DNA of 64,000 nucleotides. It comes from Pseudomonas asuensis (lineage in GTDB: Bacteria > Pseudomonadota > Gammaproteobacteria > Pseudomonadales > Pseudomonadaceae). This document shows positions 17,787-25,867 of the stretch, piece by piece. Where the stretch lies: positions 245,745 to 309,744 of the forward strand of contig NZ_BMNW01000006.1 of the NCBI RefSeq assembly GCF_014646755.1, given 5' to 3'. Made by a program: the position numbers and the translations under genes. The notes below the pieces were generated by a model. The model ran no database searches. It was not told where the DNA came from and saw only the letters and a program-made list of their open reading frames with translations. The stretch's first letter is position 1. Each line of letters opens with the position of its first letter.

Positions 17787-18392
17787 CTAAATACCTGGAC
17801 GATACCCCTTGAGAAAGATAGCTACCGCCCTTTGTACAGCAGGGCCGATCCGGCTGGGGTCAATGACGGGCTCTAACGCCAGCATGGCCTGTTCATGAAA
17901 CTCGGCCTCCAGAAGGGCCTTGAGATGCAGCGCCGCTACCCATGGATCGGAACGTTGCAATAGGCCATTATCCATGGCGTTACGTAGCACTTCCGCCATG
18001 CGAGACCAGCCTATCTTGGGTCCGTTCTCATAGTAGATACTCCCCACCTTACTGCTTCCAGCTCCTGAGAGGACGAGACGCCGCCCTTGCATGATCTCAG
18101 GCTGAATAATGATACGGACGTACTCATTACCAAACCGTTCCAGCATGGTAGGCAGGTCAGCATCCAGTGGAAGGAACTCAAACAGTGGCTCAAAATGTTT
18201 AGCGGCATTCGCACGAATGCATTCGGCAAACAACTCCTCTTTTGAACTGAAATAGTTATAGAGCGTGGCCTTAGAGCCTCCTACCCGGCTGGCTATCTCT
18301 GACATCGAGGTCTGATCAAAACCCACTTCCATAAACACTTTCGTCGCAGCGTCCACTATCTCGCGGCGCTTGCTTGGGCTTTTTGTTCTCAT
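17787..18392 (-). CDS. TetR-family repressor
   Basis: A 201-residue regulator when started at MRTKSPSKRREIVD; the open frame runs 24 codons further upstream without family character. The N-terminal HTH domain (about residues 8-55) shows VDAATKVFMEVGFDQTSMSEIASRVG and GSKATLYNYFSSKEELFAE. The C-terminal ligand domain resembles the AefR/TetR-C group. It is divergent from the secreted GH3 beta-glucosidase, about 250 nt away, with two inverted repeats in between, so it may repress that gene, itself, or both. Confidence 0.88.
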   Translation of the reverse strand: MRTKSPSKRREIVDAATKVFMEVGFDQTSMSEIASRVGGSKATLYNYFSSKEELFAECIRANAAKHFEPLFEFLPLDADLPTMLERFGNEYVRIIIQPEIMQGRRLVLSGAGSSKVGSIYYENGPKIGWSRMAEVLRNAMDNGLLQRSDPWVAALHLKALLEAEFHEQAMLALEPVIDPSRIGPAVQRAVAIFLKGYRPGI

Positions 18393-18518
18393 CCTGCGTC
18401 CGTGATCACTAACCTGTATCGCTATGCTAAGACAGATTGTCACATCAGGAAACTTAATGGCCATTTGCCACTCCTAGAGTGGCCCCTAAAAGCAAAGTAA
18501 TAGCTATTTGATTCTAAA

Positions 18519-18537
18519 TATGTGAACTCGTCACATA
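18519..18537. promoter_or_regulatory. Inverted repeat, candidate TetR operator 1
   Basis: TATGTGA-ACTCG-TCACATA is a perfect 7-nt inverted repeat with a 5-nt centre in the region between the divergent tetR-type and GH3 genes. The half-site resembles CRP's TGTGA, but the spacer is 5 rather than 6. Confidence 0.5.
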
Positions 18538-18583
18538 ACTGAACTGAACAGTACGGTTATTTTACGCACCTCTTTTTTCTTAA

Positions 18584-18599
18584 GTGAGATCAGTCTCAC
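18584..18599. promoter_or_regulatory. Inverted repeat, candidate operator 2
   Basis: GTGAGA-TCAG-TCTCAC is a perfect 6-nt inverted repeat, 40 nt before the GH3 ATG, in the likely 5' leader or promoter of that gene. It differs from the repeat at 18519, so a second regulator or an RNA hairpin is possible. Confidence 0.4.
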
Positions 18600-18638
18600 G
18601 CTGATCATATAAATCCTACGGACGGACCCCCCATCAAC

Positions 18639-21341
18639 ATGCAGAAACCTACTCGTGTTTTTCCTGTAGCCAGCAGATCCTTGCTAGCCGTAGCCTTGGC
18701 AAGTGCCAGCAGTGCTTGGGCAGCCCCTCTCATGCAAGGTTCGGAAGTCGAAAGCAGAGTCGAGTCGATCCTTTCTCAGATGTCGCTATCGGACAAGATC
18801 AGCTATATCAATATCGATAACGGCTATATGATGCGTGCCATGCCCAAATTTGGCTTGCCTGGCACCTTAGCCCGTGACTCGTCGCTTGGCGTAACCGTTG
18901 AAGGCACCATGTTTGGTGTGCAATACCCCGCTCAGTCTGCCCTGGCCGCCACCTGGAACGTAGATCTTGCCAAAACCTATGGCTTGGCCGTCGGCTACGA
19001 TACCCGCGCATCAGGTGGTCAACAGCTGCTTTCGCCCGGCCTGAACATGTACCGTACACCGTACAACGGTCGTTCCGCCGAGCACCTGACCGGTGAAGAT
19101 CCCTTCCTCGGCGCTGTGCTTGCACCCGCTGTGGCCAACGGCATTGAAGCCCAGGGCATCTGGACAGGTGCCAAGCACTTTGTCGCCAATGAGCAGGAAG
19201 CCAATCGTCACTACCTGGACGTCAAGGTCGATAACCGCACCCTGCGTGAGATCTACCTGCCCGGTTTTGAGTCCCTGGTCAAGAACGCCAATCCCGCCTC
19301 CATCATGTGTGGTTTCAACAAGATCAATGGCGACTATGCCTGCGAAAGCCATAGCATGATTGCCGACATGCTCAAGGGCGAATGGGGCTTCAAGGGCTTT
19401 GTCGTCAGTGACTTCAACTCCATTCAGAATGGCTACAAGGCGGCTATAGCGGGCGCTGACCTGGACATGCCCAGCGGCCTGCAGATGAACGAATCCGTTC
19501 TGATGCCCTATGTATGGAGCGGTCAGCTGCCAGTCTCTGTGATTGACGAAAAGGTTCGCCGTAACCTGCGCGCCATGATCGGCTTTGGCTTTGACAAGGG
19601 CCTTCCAAAAGCCTCGGGTATCGGTAACGATCCCCGCAGCCTGAGCACCTCTCTGGAGATGGCTCGTCAGGGCATTGTTCTGCTGCAAAACGAAAAGGCC
19701 AAGGGCTCCTCTGACACCCTGCTACCACTTCCCAAAACAGCACGCATTGCCGTGATTGGTGACATCGCCAAACAGCGTCCGCCTTATCCGTTCGGTACCG
19801 GCTGGTCCGCTGCCAATACCTACACCACCGAGTTGCAAGGCCTGCAGCAGCTAGCAGGGGACCAGAGCCAGGTCACCTACATCCAGGCGCTGTCTCTCGA
19901 CCCGCAGACCTCGGAGTGGTACACCGTTGACAGCACTGATTCCACCGAGACCGTATCAGGCCTGACAGCTGAGTACTTTAACAACCCCAACTTCTCGGGA
20001 GAGCCAGCCGTTAAGCGTCGTGAGCCTGGCGTAAACTGGGACTTCCTGAGGGCCCAGAACATTACAGCTAATGGCACCACCGCCATTAGCGGCTTCAGCC
20101 CGGACCAGGACAACTTCTCCGCCCGCTTCACCGGCAAGATCAAGCCCACCGTCAGTGGCGATCAGGTGTTCAAGGTGCGGGGTGATGGTGCGTACAAGCT
20201 GTGGGTCGACAACAAGCTGGTCATCGACTTTAACGGCAAGCCGTTATCCAACGACCTGGCCGACTCGATTTCCCACTCAGGCAAGGCGTATGGCCTGAAG
20301 GCAGGCGAAACCTACGACATCAAGCTCGAATACAGCCGCGTCAATGACCACTACATTCCTACCTCGGGTAGCCTGTATGGCCTGCAGATGAGCTGGGCTT
20401 CGCTGGCTGCGCCCGCGGACCTGAGCCAATACGATGCCGTCATGGTAGCGGTAGGCTTTAACAGTGAGTACGAAGGCGAAGCGTCAGATCATGGTTTTGA
20501 TCTGCCTGAATACCAGAGCGACCTGATTCAGAATGTTATCAAGGCCAACAGCAACACTATCGTAGTGCTGCATGGTGGTGGCGGCATGAACCTTGAGCCG
20601 TGGGTCAAGAAGAGCAAGGCTGTCCTGCACGCCTGGTATCCGGGTCAGTTCGGTGGTCAGGCCCTGGCGGAAATCCTTTTTGGCGATACCAACCCCTCTG
20701 CCAAGCTGCCGATCTCGATTGAAAAACGTATCCAAGACAATCCGGCCTATGCCAGCTATCCGAATCCGGATCTTTACATCGGGGATAATGCCCTGACCGA
20801 AATGACCTATTCGGAAGGCGTTTATATGGGTTATCGCGGTCTTGATAAGCAGCGTATTAAGCCGCTCTTCCCCTTTGGTTTCGGTTTGTCGTACAGCACG
20901 TTCAGCTTCTCTGACCTGAAGATTGGTCCGAAGTCACTGACGCCCGGCTCAACTATCGATGTAACCTTTACTGTAACCAATACCGGCAAGAAAGACGGTT
21001 ATGAAACAGCCCAGGTCTACGTGAGCCCGAAGAAAGCGCTGATCGATCGCCCGAAGAAAGAGCTTAAAGGCTTTACTAAAGTCTTCCTGAAGGCGGGCCA
21101 GTCCAAGCAGGTTACTGTTCAGCTGGACGCTCGTTCGTTGGCCTACTTTGATACCAACACCTGGAACTGGATTGCTGATGCTGGCCGCTACACCATTTCC
21201 GTAGGTGACTCTTCGGATAATCTGCCACTGGAAAGTGTATTGACCAACCTCTACAAGCAGTCTCTACCGACCAATACCAGCAACCCGTTACCGCCAAAGA
21301 TGCAGAAAGCCGTTCAGGTCGATGCCTCCAAGGCTTACTAA
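18639..21341 (+). CDS. Secreted GH3 beta-glucosidase with PA14 domain
   Basis: A 900-residue glycoside hydrolase family 3 enzyme that should release glucose or a related sugar from the non-reducing end of beta-glycosides. It has a Sec signal peptide (about 1-28, ending AWA). The GH3 N-terminal TIM barrel (about 45-320) contains GAKHFVANEQE and the nucleophile Asp258 in GFVVSDFN. The GH3 C-terminal domain is split by a PA14 domain (about 437-575, LTAEYFNNPNFSG), a known arrangement in which PA14 shapes the active site. An Fn3-like domain lies near 775-845. It is transcribed divergently from a TetR repressor and closed by a terminator. The mature enzyme is probably periplasmic. Confidence 0.92.
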   Translation: MQKPTRVFPVASRSLLAVALASASSAWAAPLMQGSEVESRVESILSQMSLSDKISYINIDNGYMMRAMPKFGLPGTLARDSSLGVTVEGTMFGVQYPAQSALAATWNVDLAKTYGLAVGYDTRASGGQQLLSPGLNMYRTPYNGRSAEHLTGEDPFLGAVLAPAVANGIEAQGIWTGAKHFVANEQEANRHYLDVKVDNRTLREIYLPGFESLVKNANPASIMCGFNKINGDYACESHSMIADMLKGEWGFKGFVVSDFNSIQNGYKAAIAGADLDMPSGLQMNESVLMPYVWSGQLPVSVIDEKVRRNLRAMIGFGFDKGLPKASGIGNDPRSLSTSLEMARQGIVLLQNEKAKGSSDTLLPLPKTARIAVIGDIAKQRPPYPFGTGWSAANTYTTELQGLQQLAGDQSQVTYIQALSLDPQTSEWYTVDSTDSTETVSGLTAEYFNNPNFSGEPAVKRREPGVNWDFLRAQNITANGTTAISGFSPDQDNFSARFTGKIKPTVSGDQVFKVRGDGAYKLWVDNKLVIDFNGKPLSNDLADSISHSGKAYGLKAGETYDIKLEYSRVNDHYIPTSGSLYGLQMSWASLAAPADLSQYDAVMVAVGFNSEYEGEASDHGFDLPEYQSDLIQNVIKANSNTIVVLHGGGGMNLEPWVKKSKAVLHAWYPGQFGGQALAEILFGDTNPSAKLPISIEKRIQDNPAYASYPNPDLYIGDNALTEMTYSEGVYMGYRGLDKQRIKPLFPFGFGLSYSTFSFSDLKIGPKSLTPGSTIDVTFTVTNTGKKDGYETAQVYVSPKKALIDRPKKELKGFTKVFLKAGQSKQVTVQLDARSLAYFDTNTWNWIADAGRYTISVGDSSDNLPLESVLTNLYKQSLPTNTSNPLPPKMQKAVQVDASKAY

Positions 21342-21370
21342 GCTCAGGTAAGTCAATCGATATAATGATA

Positions 21371-21394
21371 AAGGTGCCGCTCAGGCGCCTTTTT
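21371..21394 (+). terminator. Terminator after GH3 gene
   Basis: AAGGTGCC / GGCGCCTT arms (one G-U pair) with a 5-nt loop, followed by TTTT, 30 nt after the stop. Confidence 0.85.
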
Positions 21395-21586
21395 CATTAG
21401 TCCCGCTTTGATGCAGACGCCTCTATCAAAGATAAAATAGACGGGCGGACTCAAGAAAACATTGCGTATTCCGGCCTGTAAATGACCTGCCACACGCACT
21501 CAAGGATCGCCCTTCAGTGCCGATTTGCTTAACAGGTAGAGGGACTACCACTAAGCACCGCTGGCTTATTCTTGAGTAAATACACC

Positions 21587-22138
21587 ATGACCACACACGT
21601 AATTAATTTTACTGGCCCTATCAATTCAACCACGTGTGGTCAGCTGATCGAGAAATGCTCGCAGGCCTTACAGCAGGACGCCTCTAGCCTGCTGATAAAG
21701 ATTGCAACCATGGGCGGCGATTGCAGCTATGGTTTTTCGATGTACAACTTCCTGGTTTCATTTCCTATTCCGGTTCATACCCATAACCTTGGAACCGTTG
21801 AATCCATGGGTAACATCCTGTTTTTGGCGGGACGTCACCGTACGGCCTGTCGGCATAGCAAGTTCTTGATTCATCCCTTTCACTGGAGTCTGCATGGGGC
21901 CATTGACCATGCTCGCATGTCTGAATACGCCATGAGTCTGGACTACGATCTGGACCTGTATGCCGACATTGTGATGGAGCGAACCGAGGGCGCCAGCGAG
22001 CGAATGGATATTCGCAATTATCTGAAGGCCTCTCCGCGCATTCTGAACCCTGAGGCAGCGCTGGCCACAGGTATGATTCATGCGATTGACAACGTGGCGA
22101 TGCCGGTTGGCGCTGTGCATACCTGCATCCACTTATAA
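21587..22138 (+). CDS. Orphan ClpP-like serine peptidase-fold protein
   Basis: A 183-residue protein with the ClpP/crotonase-like fold. It begins VINFTGPINSTTCGQLI, has GGDCSYGFSMYNFL (the ClpP GGSVxxGxAIYDTM region), the putative nucleophile Ser73 in GTVESMGNILFLAG and the putative His96 in FLIHPFHW. The third triad residue is not obvious. No ClpX/ClpA or membrane partner is adjacent. ATG 21587 is preferred to the TTG at 21572, though neither has a strong Shine-Dalgarno. Proteins like this are annotated as ATP-dependent Clp protease proteolytic subunit-like; the true ClpP would be elsewhere. Its target and partner are unknown. Confidence 0.8.
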   Translation: MTTHVINFTGPINSTTCGQLIEKCSQALQQDASSLLIKIATMGGDCSYGFSMYNFLVSFPIPVHTHNLGTVESMGNILFLAGRHRTACRHSKFLIHPFHWSLHGAIDHARMSEYAMSLDYDLDLYADIVMERTEGASERMDIRNYLKASPRILNPEAALATGMIHAIDNVAMPVGAVHTCIHL

Positions 22139-22236
22139 GTAGATACCTCTTTGCACTGCTGGGCGCTACATTGACGTTGGCTCCCAGTCTGTACCTATAA
22201 AGTGCCGTACCTTACGCAACCTCTGCACCGTTAGAC

Positions 22237-22671
22237 TTAGCTAAACAAAACGGGGCCGGCCTCTCGCATGAAAATTTCTAATGTCTTGGGCCCTACTCCC
22301 TTGAATGCAAGCACCCGTCTTTCAAAATCCGAGCGACTTTCACTTTTGTCCTTGATGCCTAGAATCCGGCCTTCATACTCGACCTGAAGTACTTGGCATA
22401 CTTCAAGCAATCGTTCGGCGGTCGATTCATCATAGCGAGTGTAACGTCCTTCCCGCAGGATTCTTACTAAACCCTGTCGGCCGCAGCCTATAAGCTTAAG
22501 TGGTGTATCACAGCGATGCGCTTCGAATAGTACGCGCCAGGTCCGAGCAGCAATATCCTGCGAAATACGCTTACCAAACAGGTAACTGGCCAGAAACCAG
22601 CCGAAGAGTGCTTTTTCGCTCTCCTCTGACAAATCCAGCCCTAGCATCGCTGCCGAAATCTCAGCTTTCAT
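22237..22671 (-). CDS. HhH-type DNA glycosylase/endonuclease-III-like protein
   Basis: A 144-residue all-helical protein resembling a minimal HhH-GPD fold. The segment GWFLASYLFGKRISQDIAART looks like the first conserved helix pair, RYDESTAERLLEVCQVL follows, and KGVGPKTLEIFMRE is a clear helix-hairpin-helix. It ends about ten residues after the hairpin, before the position of the catalytic Asp of classical glycosylases, and has no 4Fe-4S cysteines. It may therefore be DNA-binding without glycosylase activity, or a short family of its own. It is monocistronic. Confidence 0.6.
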   Translation of the reverse strand: MKAEISAAMLGLDLSEESEKALFGWFLASYLFGKRISQDIAARTWRVLFEAHRCDTPLKLIGCGRQGLVRILREGRYTRYDESTAERLLEVCQVLQVEYEGRILGIKDKSESRSDFERRVLAFKGVGPKTLEIFMREAGPVLFS

Positions 22672-22944
22672 AAGAATACCTTCTTGTCTCTTGCCTTCTT
22701 GCGATTAACTTAAGCGGGGCCGGCTCATAAATTGACTGTCTGCCAGTGTTCAATCGAGACACGTTTTTACAAGTGTTTTCATGGATCTGCATGAACATGG
22801 GAACAACTCGAATGGGATACCAGTCACAACCAGTAGGCTATATAAGCCCAGCATCATCGGAGATGAGACTAGTTGCTTGTGCCGCTGCCCTAAGAGGCAT
22901 GCCAAGCGATCCGGTGTTTTTTAAGCTAGATCAGGAGAATCACC

Positions 22945-23535
22945 ATGAGCCCAGCACTGCCTAAAAAATTTGCCTTCACGTGCGCCCTTTTGCTGTCAAT
23001 GGGCACGGCGACTGCCTTTGCACAAAACGCTACCCACGCTGATAGCGCACACGGCACTTCCGGCCATGCACAATCGGCCAATGCTAACCAAGCTGAAGCC
23101 ATGTCGCCTGAAGACTTCATTAACGATGCATCGGCCAAAGGCATTGCTGAGATAGAAACGGCCAAGCTTGCGCTTGAAAAGAGCCAGTCTGCGGATGTAA
23201 AAACTTTTGCTCAGTCAATGATTGATGACCATACCAAGATGAATGAGCAACTTCAGCAACTGGCCCAGCAGAAAAAGCTGGAAGTCGCTGATAATGCGAT
23301 GCTGATGGACATGGCCAAGAAAATGATCCTTCAAGTACGCGATGAGTCGTTTGATGCCGCATATGCCAATAACCAGGTTGTAGCTCACGAACAAACCATC
23401 GAGATTTATCGTAACGAAGCGAATACTGGTAAAGATCCTGAGCTGAAGGCGCTGGCACAAGCTGCACTGCCTAAACTGGAAGCGCACCTTGAGCATGCCA
23501 AAACGCTACAGAGCAAATATGCCGAAAAGAAATAA
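22945..23535 (+). CDS. DUF4142 periplasmic protein
   Basis: A 196-residue secreted protein. The Sec signal peptide is about residues 1-27 (ending AFA). A His/Ala-rich stretch (about 28-50) leads into a DUF4142 helical domain with FINDASAKGIAEIETAKLAL, VKTFAQSMIDDHTKMNEQL and YLxxQVVAHEQTIE-like motifs. DUF4142 is a ferritin-like four-helix family common in the periplasm, of unknown activity and often stress-linked. The Shine-Dalgarno is AGGAG, and a terminator follows directly. Confidence 0.88.
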   Translation: MSPALPKKFAFTCALLLSMGTATAFAQNATHADSAHGTSGHAQSANANQAEAMSPEDFINDASAKGIAEIETAKLALEKSQSADVKTFAQSMIDDHTKMNEQLQQLAQQKKLEVADNAMLMDMAKKMILQVRDESFDAAYANNQVVAHEQTIEIYRNEANTGKDPELKALAQAALPKLEAHLEHAKTLQSKYAEKK

Positions 23536-23550
23536 TGGCATACGCTAACA

Positions 23551-23577
23551 AAAGGCAGCCCTAGGGCTGCCTTTTTT
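23551..23577 (+). terminator. Terminator after DUF4142 gene
   Basis: Perfect arms AAAGGCAGCC / GGCTGCCTTT with a 4-nt loop and a six-T tract. Confidence 0.92.
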
Positions 23578-23997
23578 ATTCGTGAACATATCCCATGGCT
23601 GTTGGCTATAACACCGATTCTCTGAGAAATGTAACTGTGCAGCCCGGCTCGTCTTCTTAAAATAATATGAATGCACAATCAGGACACAGTGCTGTAAGGG
23701 AGCTTCTCAGCACCATAGGTAACTATCTTTTTAGCCTGCGGTAGAAGACGTATCAGGCAGACATGACAACTGTGTGCAAAGCGCTTCTGATGCAGCGCCT
23801 GGACAAAGCCGCGGAAGAAGGGACTCTACTTAAGGTGTTATAGATAACCAGGAGCGCATGCAGGCCAACCATGCACTTAAGTAAGGCGCTTTGAAGAGAG
23901 CGAAGACAACGACAATAAAGACGCAAAGGCCAGTCTACTAGGCTTGCATAATCGCAATCAGGCACGCAGTATCGCTGATTAGACAGGCCCATCGTGA
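23578..23997. other. Intergenic region, no gene seen
   Basis: About 420 nt between a plus-strand terminator and the end of the arsR-type gene. No supported frame, RNA gene or repeat. Confidence 0.5.
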
Positions 23998-24303
23998 TTA
24001 GATCAACTCGCCTAGCGCCTCCTTTAACAAGGCAATACTCGCCTCGTTACGCTTGTAGTATGTCCAGGGACCTATACGCTGAGAGGTAACCAGCTGTGCA
24101 CGCTGCAAAGTACTCAAGTACAGCGAAACCGTAGGCTGGGAAAGCCCAGCTTTGTCTTGGATAATACTTACGCATACCCCAGTGGTTTCAGGATCAACTT
24201 CCTGGCTTGGAAAGTGCCGGCGGGGCTCTTTCAACCAATTCAGGATCTTGAGACGGGTAGGATTATCGAGCGCTTTAAGCGCCAAGCTGACATCGATACT
24301 CAT
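23998..24303 (-). CDS. ArsR/SmtB-family winged-helix regulator
   Basis: A 101-residue regulator with the ArsR fold: SIDVSLALKALDNPTRLKIL at the start and recognition-helix region DKAGLSQPTVSLYLSTLQRAQLVTSQRIGPWTYYKRNE. One Cys is present in TTGVCVSII, but no typical metal-binding ELCVCDL motif, so the signal is more likely redox or organic. It lies 100 nt downstream of an Old Yellow Enzyme gene on the same strand, with a hairpin between. Such OYE-regulator pairs usually mean the regulator senses an electrophile that the reductase removes. Confidence 0.87.
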   Translation of the reverse strand: MSIDVSLALKALDNPTRLKILNWLKEPRRHFPSQEVDPETTGVCVSIIQDKAGLSQPTVSLYLSTLQRAQLVTSQRIGPWTYYKRNEASIALLKEALGELI

Positions 24304-24364
24304 TGCTGGTATCCGGTAACGGTTCCTTTATAGTAAACAGCCAGTCAATGTTATCACAGCGGAA

Positions 24365-24388
24365 CCCCTTGGCATTTTTGCCAAGGGG
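24365..24388 (-). terminator. Hairpin between OYE and arsR-type genes
   Basis: CCCCTTGGC / GCCAAGGGG arms with a short T-rich loop, 16 nt after the OYE stop on the minus strand. There is little U-tract, so it may only attenuate. Confidence 0.5.
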
Positions 24389-24403
24389 TATTTGAATGAT
24401 TTC

Positions 24404-25525
24404 TCAGGACTCGTATCGAGAATAGTCGATGTAGCCGACTTCAGTGCCCCCATACATCGTGGCAGGGTCCACTGGAGTCCACGGCCAATCATTGGCAATC
24501 CGTTCAGGCAGATCGGGGTTGGCAATAAAAGGACGGCCAAACGCAATCAAATCACCCCACCCGGCCTTTAACACTCGCTCCGCACGCTCTAACGTATAGC
24601 GCCCCGCATAGATGATACGGCCCTTGAACGTGTTGCGGACCGCCTCGCGGAAATCATCAGGAAGCTCTGGTGCGTTATCCCAGTCTGCCTCGGCAATTGA
24701 TAAGTAGGCTATTCCTACCTCTTGAAGCACTTTAATGGCTTCCAGGTAGGTTTCCTGAGGATTTTCCTCAACCAGCCCCAGATACACCCGCGCCTCATCC
24801 GTTGTCTCAAAGAGCGGAGCAAAACGCACGCCCATTCGATCCTTGCCAACCACTGCGGCAACCGCTTCGGTAACTTCCCGCAGGAAACGCAAACGGTTGT
24901 GCAGCGAACCGCCATACTCATCGGTACGCTGGTTACTGTGCGCCGAGATAAACTGATTGATCAGATATCCATTGGCGGCATGTATTTCAACTCCATCGAA
25001 ACCCGCGTCCAATGCATTACGGGCTGCCTGCGCGTAAAACTGGACCAACTCTTTTACCTCAGCCGTGCTGAGCTCACGAGGCGTTGAAGGTGCACTGAGG
25101 ACTCCAGTACCAGGGCCGGTTTCGATGAATACGCTGACGTTCTCAGCGGCTATGGCTGAGGGTGCAACAGGCGCGGCCCCTTCTGGCTGCAACGATGTAT
25201 GCGATACACGGCCTACATGCCAGAGCTGAGCGAAGATAATACCGCCGGCCTTATGCACCGCGTCGGTTACCAGTCGCCATCCTTCGATCTGCTCGGGTGA
25301 GTATATGCCCGGCGTCCAGGCATAACCTTGGCCACGAGGCTCGATCTGTGTTCCCTCAGTGACCATGAACCCTGCGCTAGCCCGCTGCTGGTAATAGGTT
25401 GCCATTAGCGTATTGGGTATGTTGCCTGGCTGGGTGCTACGCGAACGAGTCAATGGCGGTAACACAATACGACTCTTAAGCGTATAAGGGCCAAGCATAG
25501 TAGTTTGCAGTATGGATTTGCTCAT
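24404..25525 (-). CDS. Old Yellow Enzyme-family alkene reductase
   Basis: A 373-residue FMN-dependent NAD(P)H alkene reductase of the NemA/XenB/OYE class. Landmarks are the N-terminal PPLTRSRSTQPGNIPN, QLWHVGRVSH (active-site His/Trp), the paired residues in GFDGVEIHAANGYLINQF, SNQRTDEYGGS, and the C-terminal FMN site ARYTLERAERVLKAGWGDLIAFGRPFIANPDLPERI (partial). It reduces activated C=C bonds, quinones or nitro compounds. It shares its strand with an ArsR regulator 100 nt downstream and has AT-rich palindromic sequence upstream that may be the operator. Confidence 0.93.
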   Translation of the reverse strand: MSKSILQTTMLGPYTLKSRIVLPPLTRSRSTQPGNIPNTLMATYYQQRASAGFMVTEGTQIEPRGQGYAWTPGIYSPEQIEGWRLVTDAVHKAGGIIFAQLWHVGRVSHTSLQPEGAAPVAPSAIAAENVSVFIETGPGTGVLSAPSTPRELSTAEVKELVQFYAQAARNALDAGFDGVEIHAANGYLINQFISAHSNQRTDEYGGSLHNRLRFLREVTEAVAAVVGKDRMGVRFAPLFETTDEARVYLGLVEENPQETYLEAIKVLQEVGIAYLSIAEADWDNAPELPDDFREAVRNTFKGRIIYAGRYTLERAERVLKAGWGDLIAFGRPFIANPDLPERIANDWPWTPVDPATMYGGTEVGYIDYSRYES

Positions 25526-25661
25526 TTAAATACTTCAATATCAATGAATAAATATGACGCTTCGTCAAAAGCCTAAGCTCATAGCTGCCCAAGTGGATCT
25601 ACAGGATGGCGACCATGAGCAGATGAAGGAGCTACTCTACGCATCATATTTATAAATTTCA

Positions 25662-25673
25662 ATATCATGATAT
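25662..25673. promoter_or_regulatory. Candidate ArsR-type operator palindrome
   Basis: ATATCATGATAT is a perfect 12-nt palindrome about 140 nt upstream of the OYE start. A related half-site (TCAATATCAATGA) lies right before the start codon. ArsR-family proteins bind AT-rich inverted repeats. Confidence 0.35.
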
Positions 25674-25797
25674 CTAGTGCGCTAGATTTAGTTTTTGAGT
25701 AACCTACTTTAGGCTCTGTAAGAAAAGTACCTGCGCTCGAAGACTTTTTGTAGAGAGCCTAGCGCCTTTACCTGCTTGCTAGGCTAACGATGGAAAG

Positions 25798-25823
25798 CCC
25801 CGCGCCAATGAAACAACGCGGGG
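25798..25823 (-). terminator. Possible terminator of the HscC/J-protein operon
   Basis: CCCCGCG / CGCGGGG arms with a 12-nt loop, 45 nt past the J-protein stop on the minus strand; the U-tract is poor. Confidence 0.45.
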
Positions 25824-25867
25824 TGGTCCATAAAAATTTCCTAAAGCTGTGCCTCTTGAGCCCAGCC

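Larger units (their letters stand above)
25526..25867. other. OYE promoter region and J-protein downstream region
   Basis: 340 nt with no gene. It should hold the OYE promoter (minus strand). The motif TTCAATATCA followed by A/TGA occurs twice (about 25531 and 25659), the second overlapping a 12-nt palindrome. Near 25798-25823 lies a CCCCGCG / CGCGGGG hairpin that may terminate the J-protein transcript. Confidence 0.5.
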
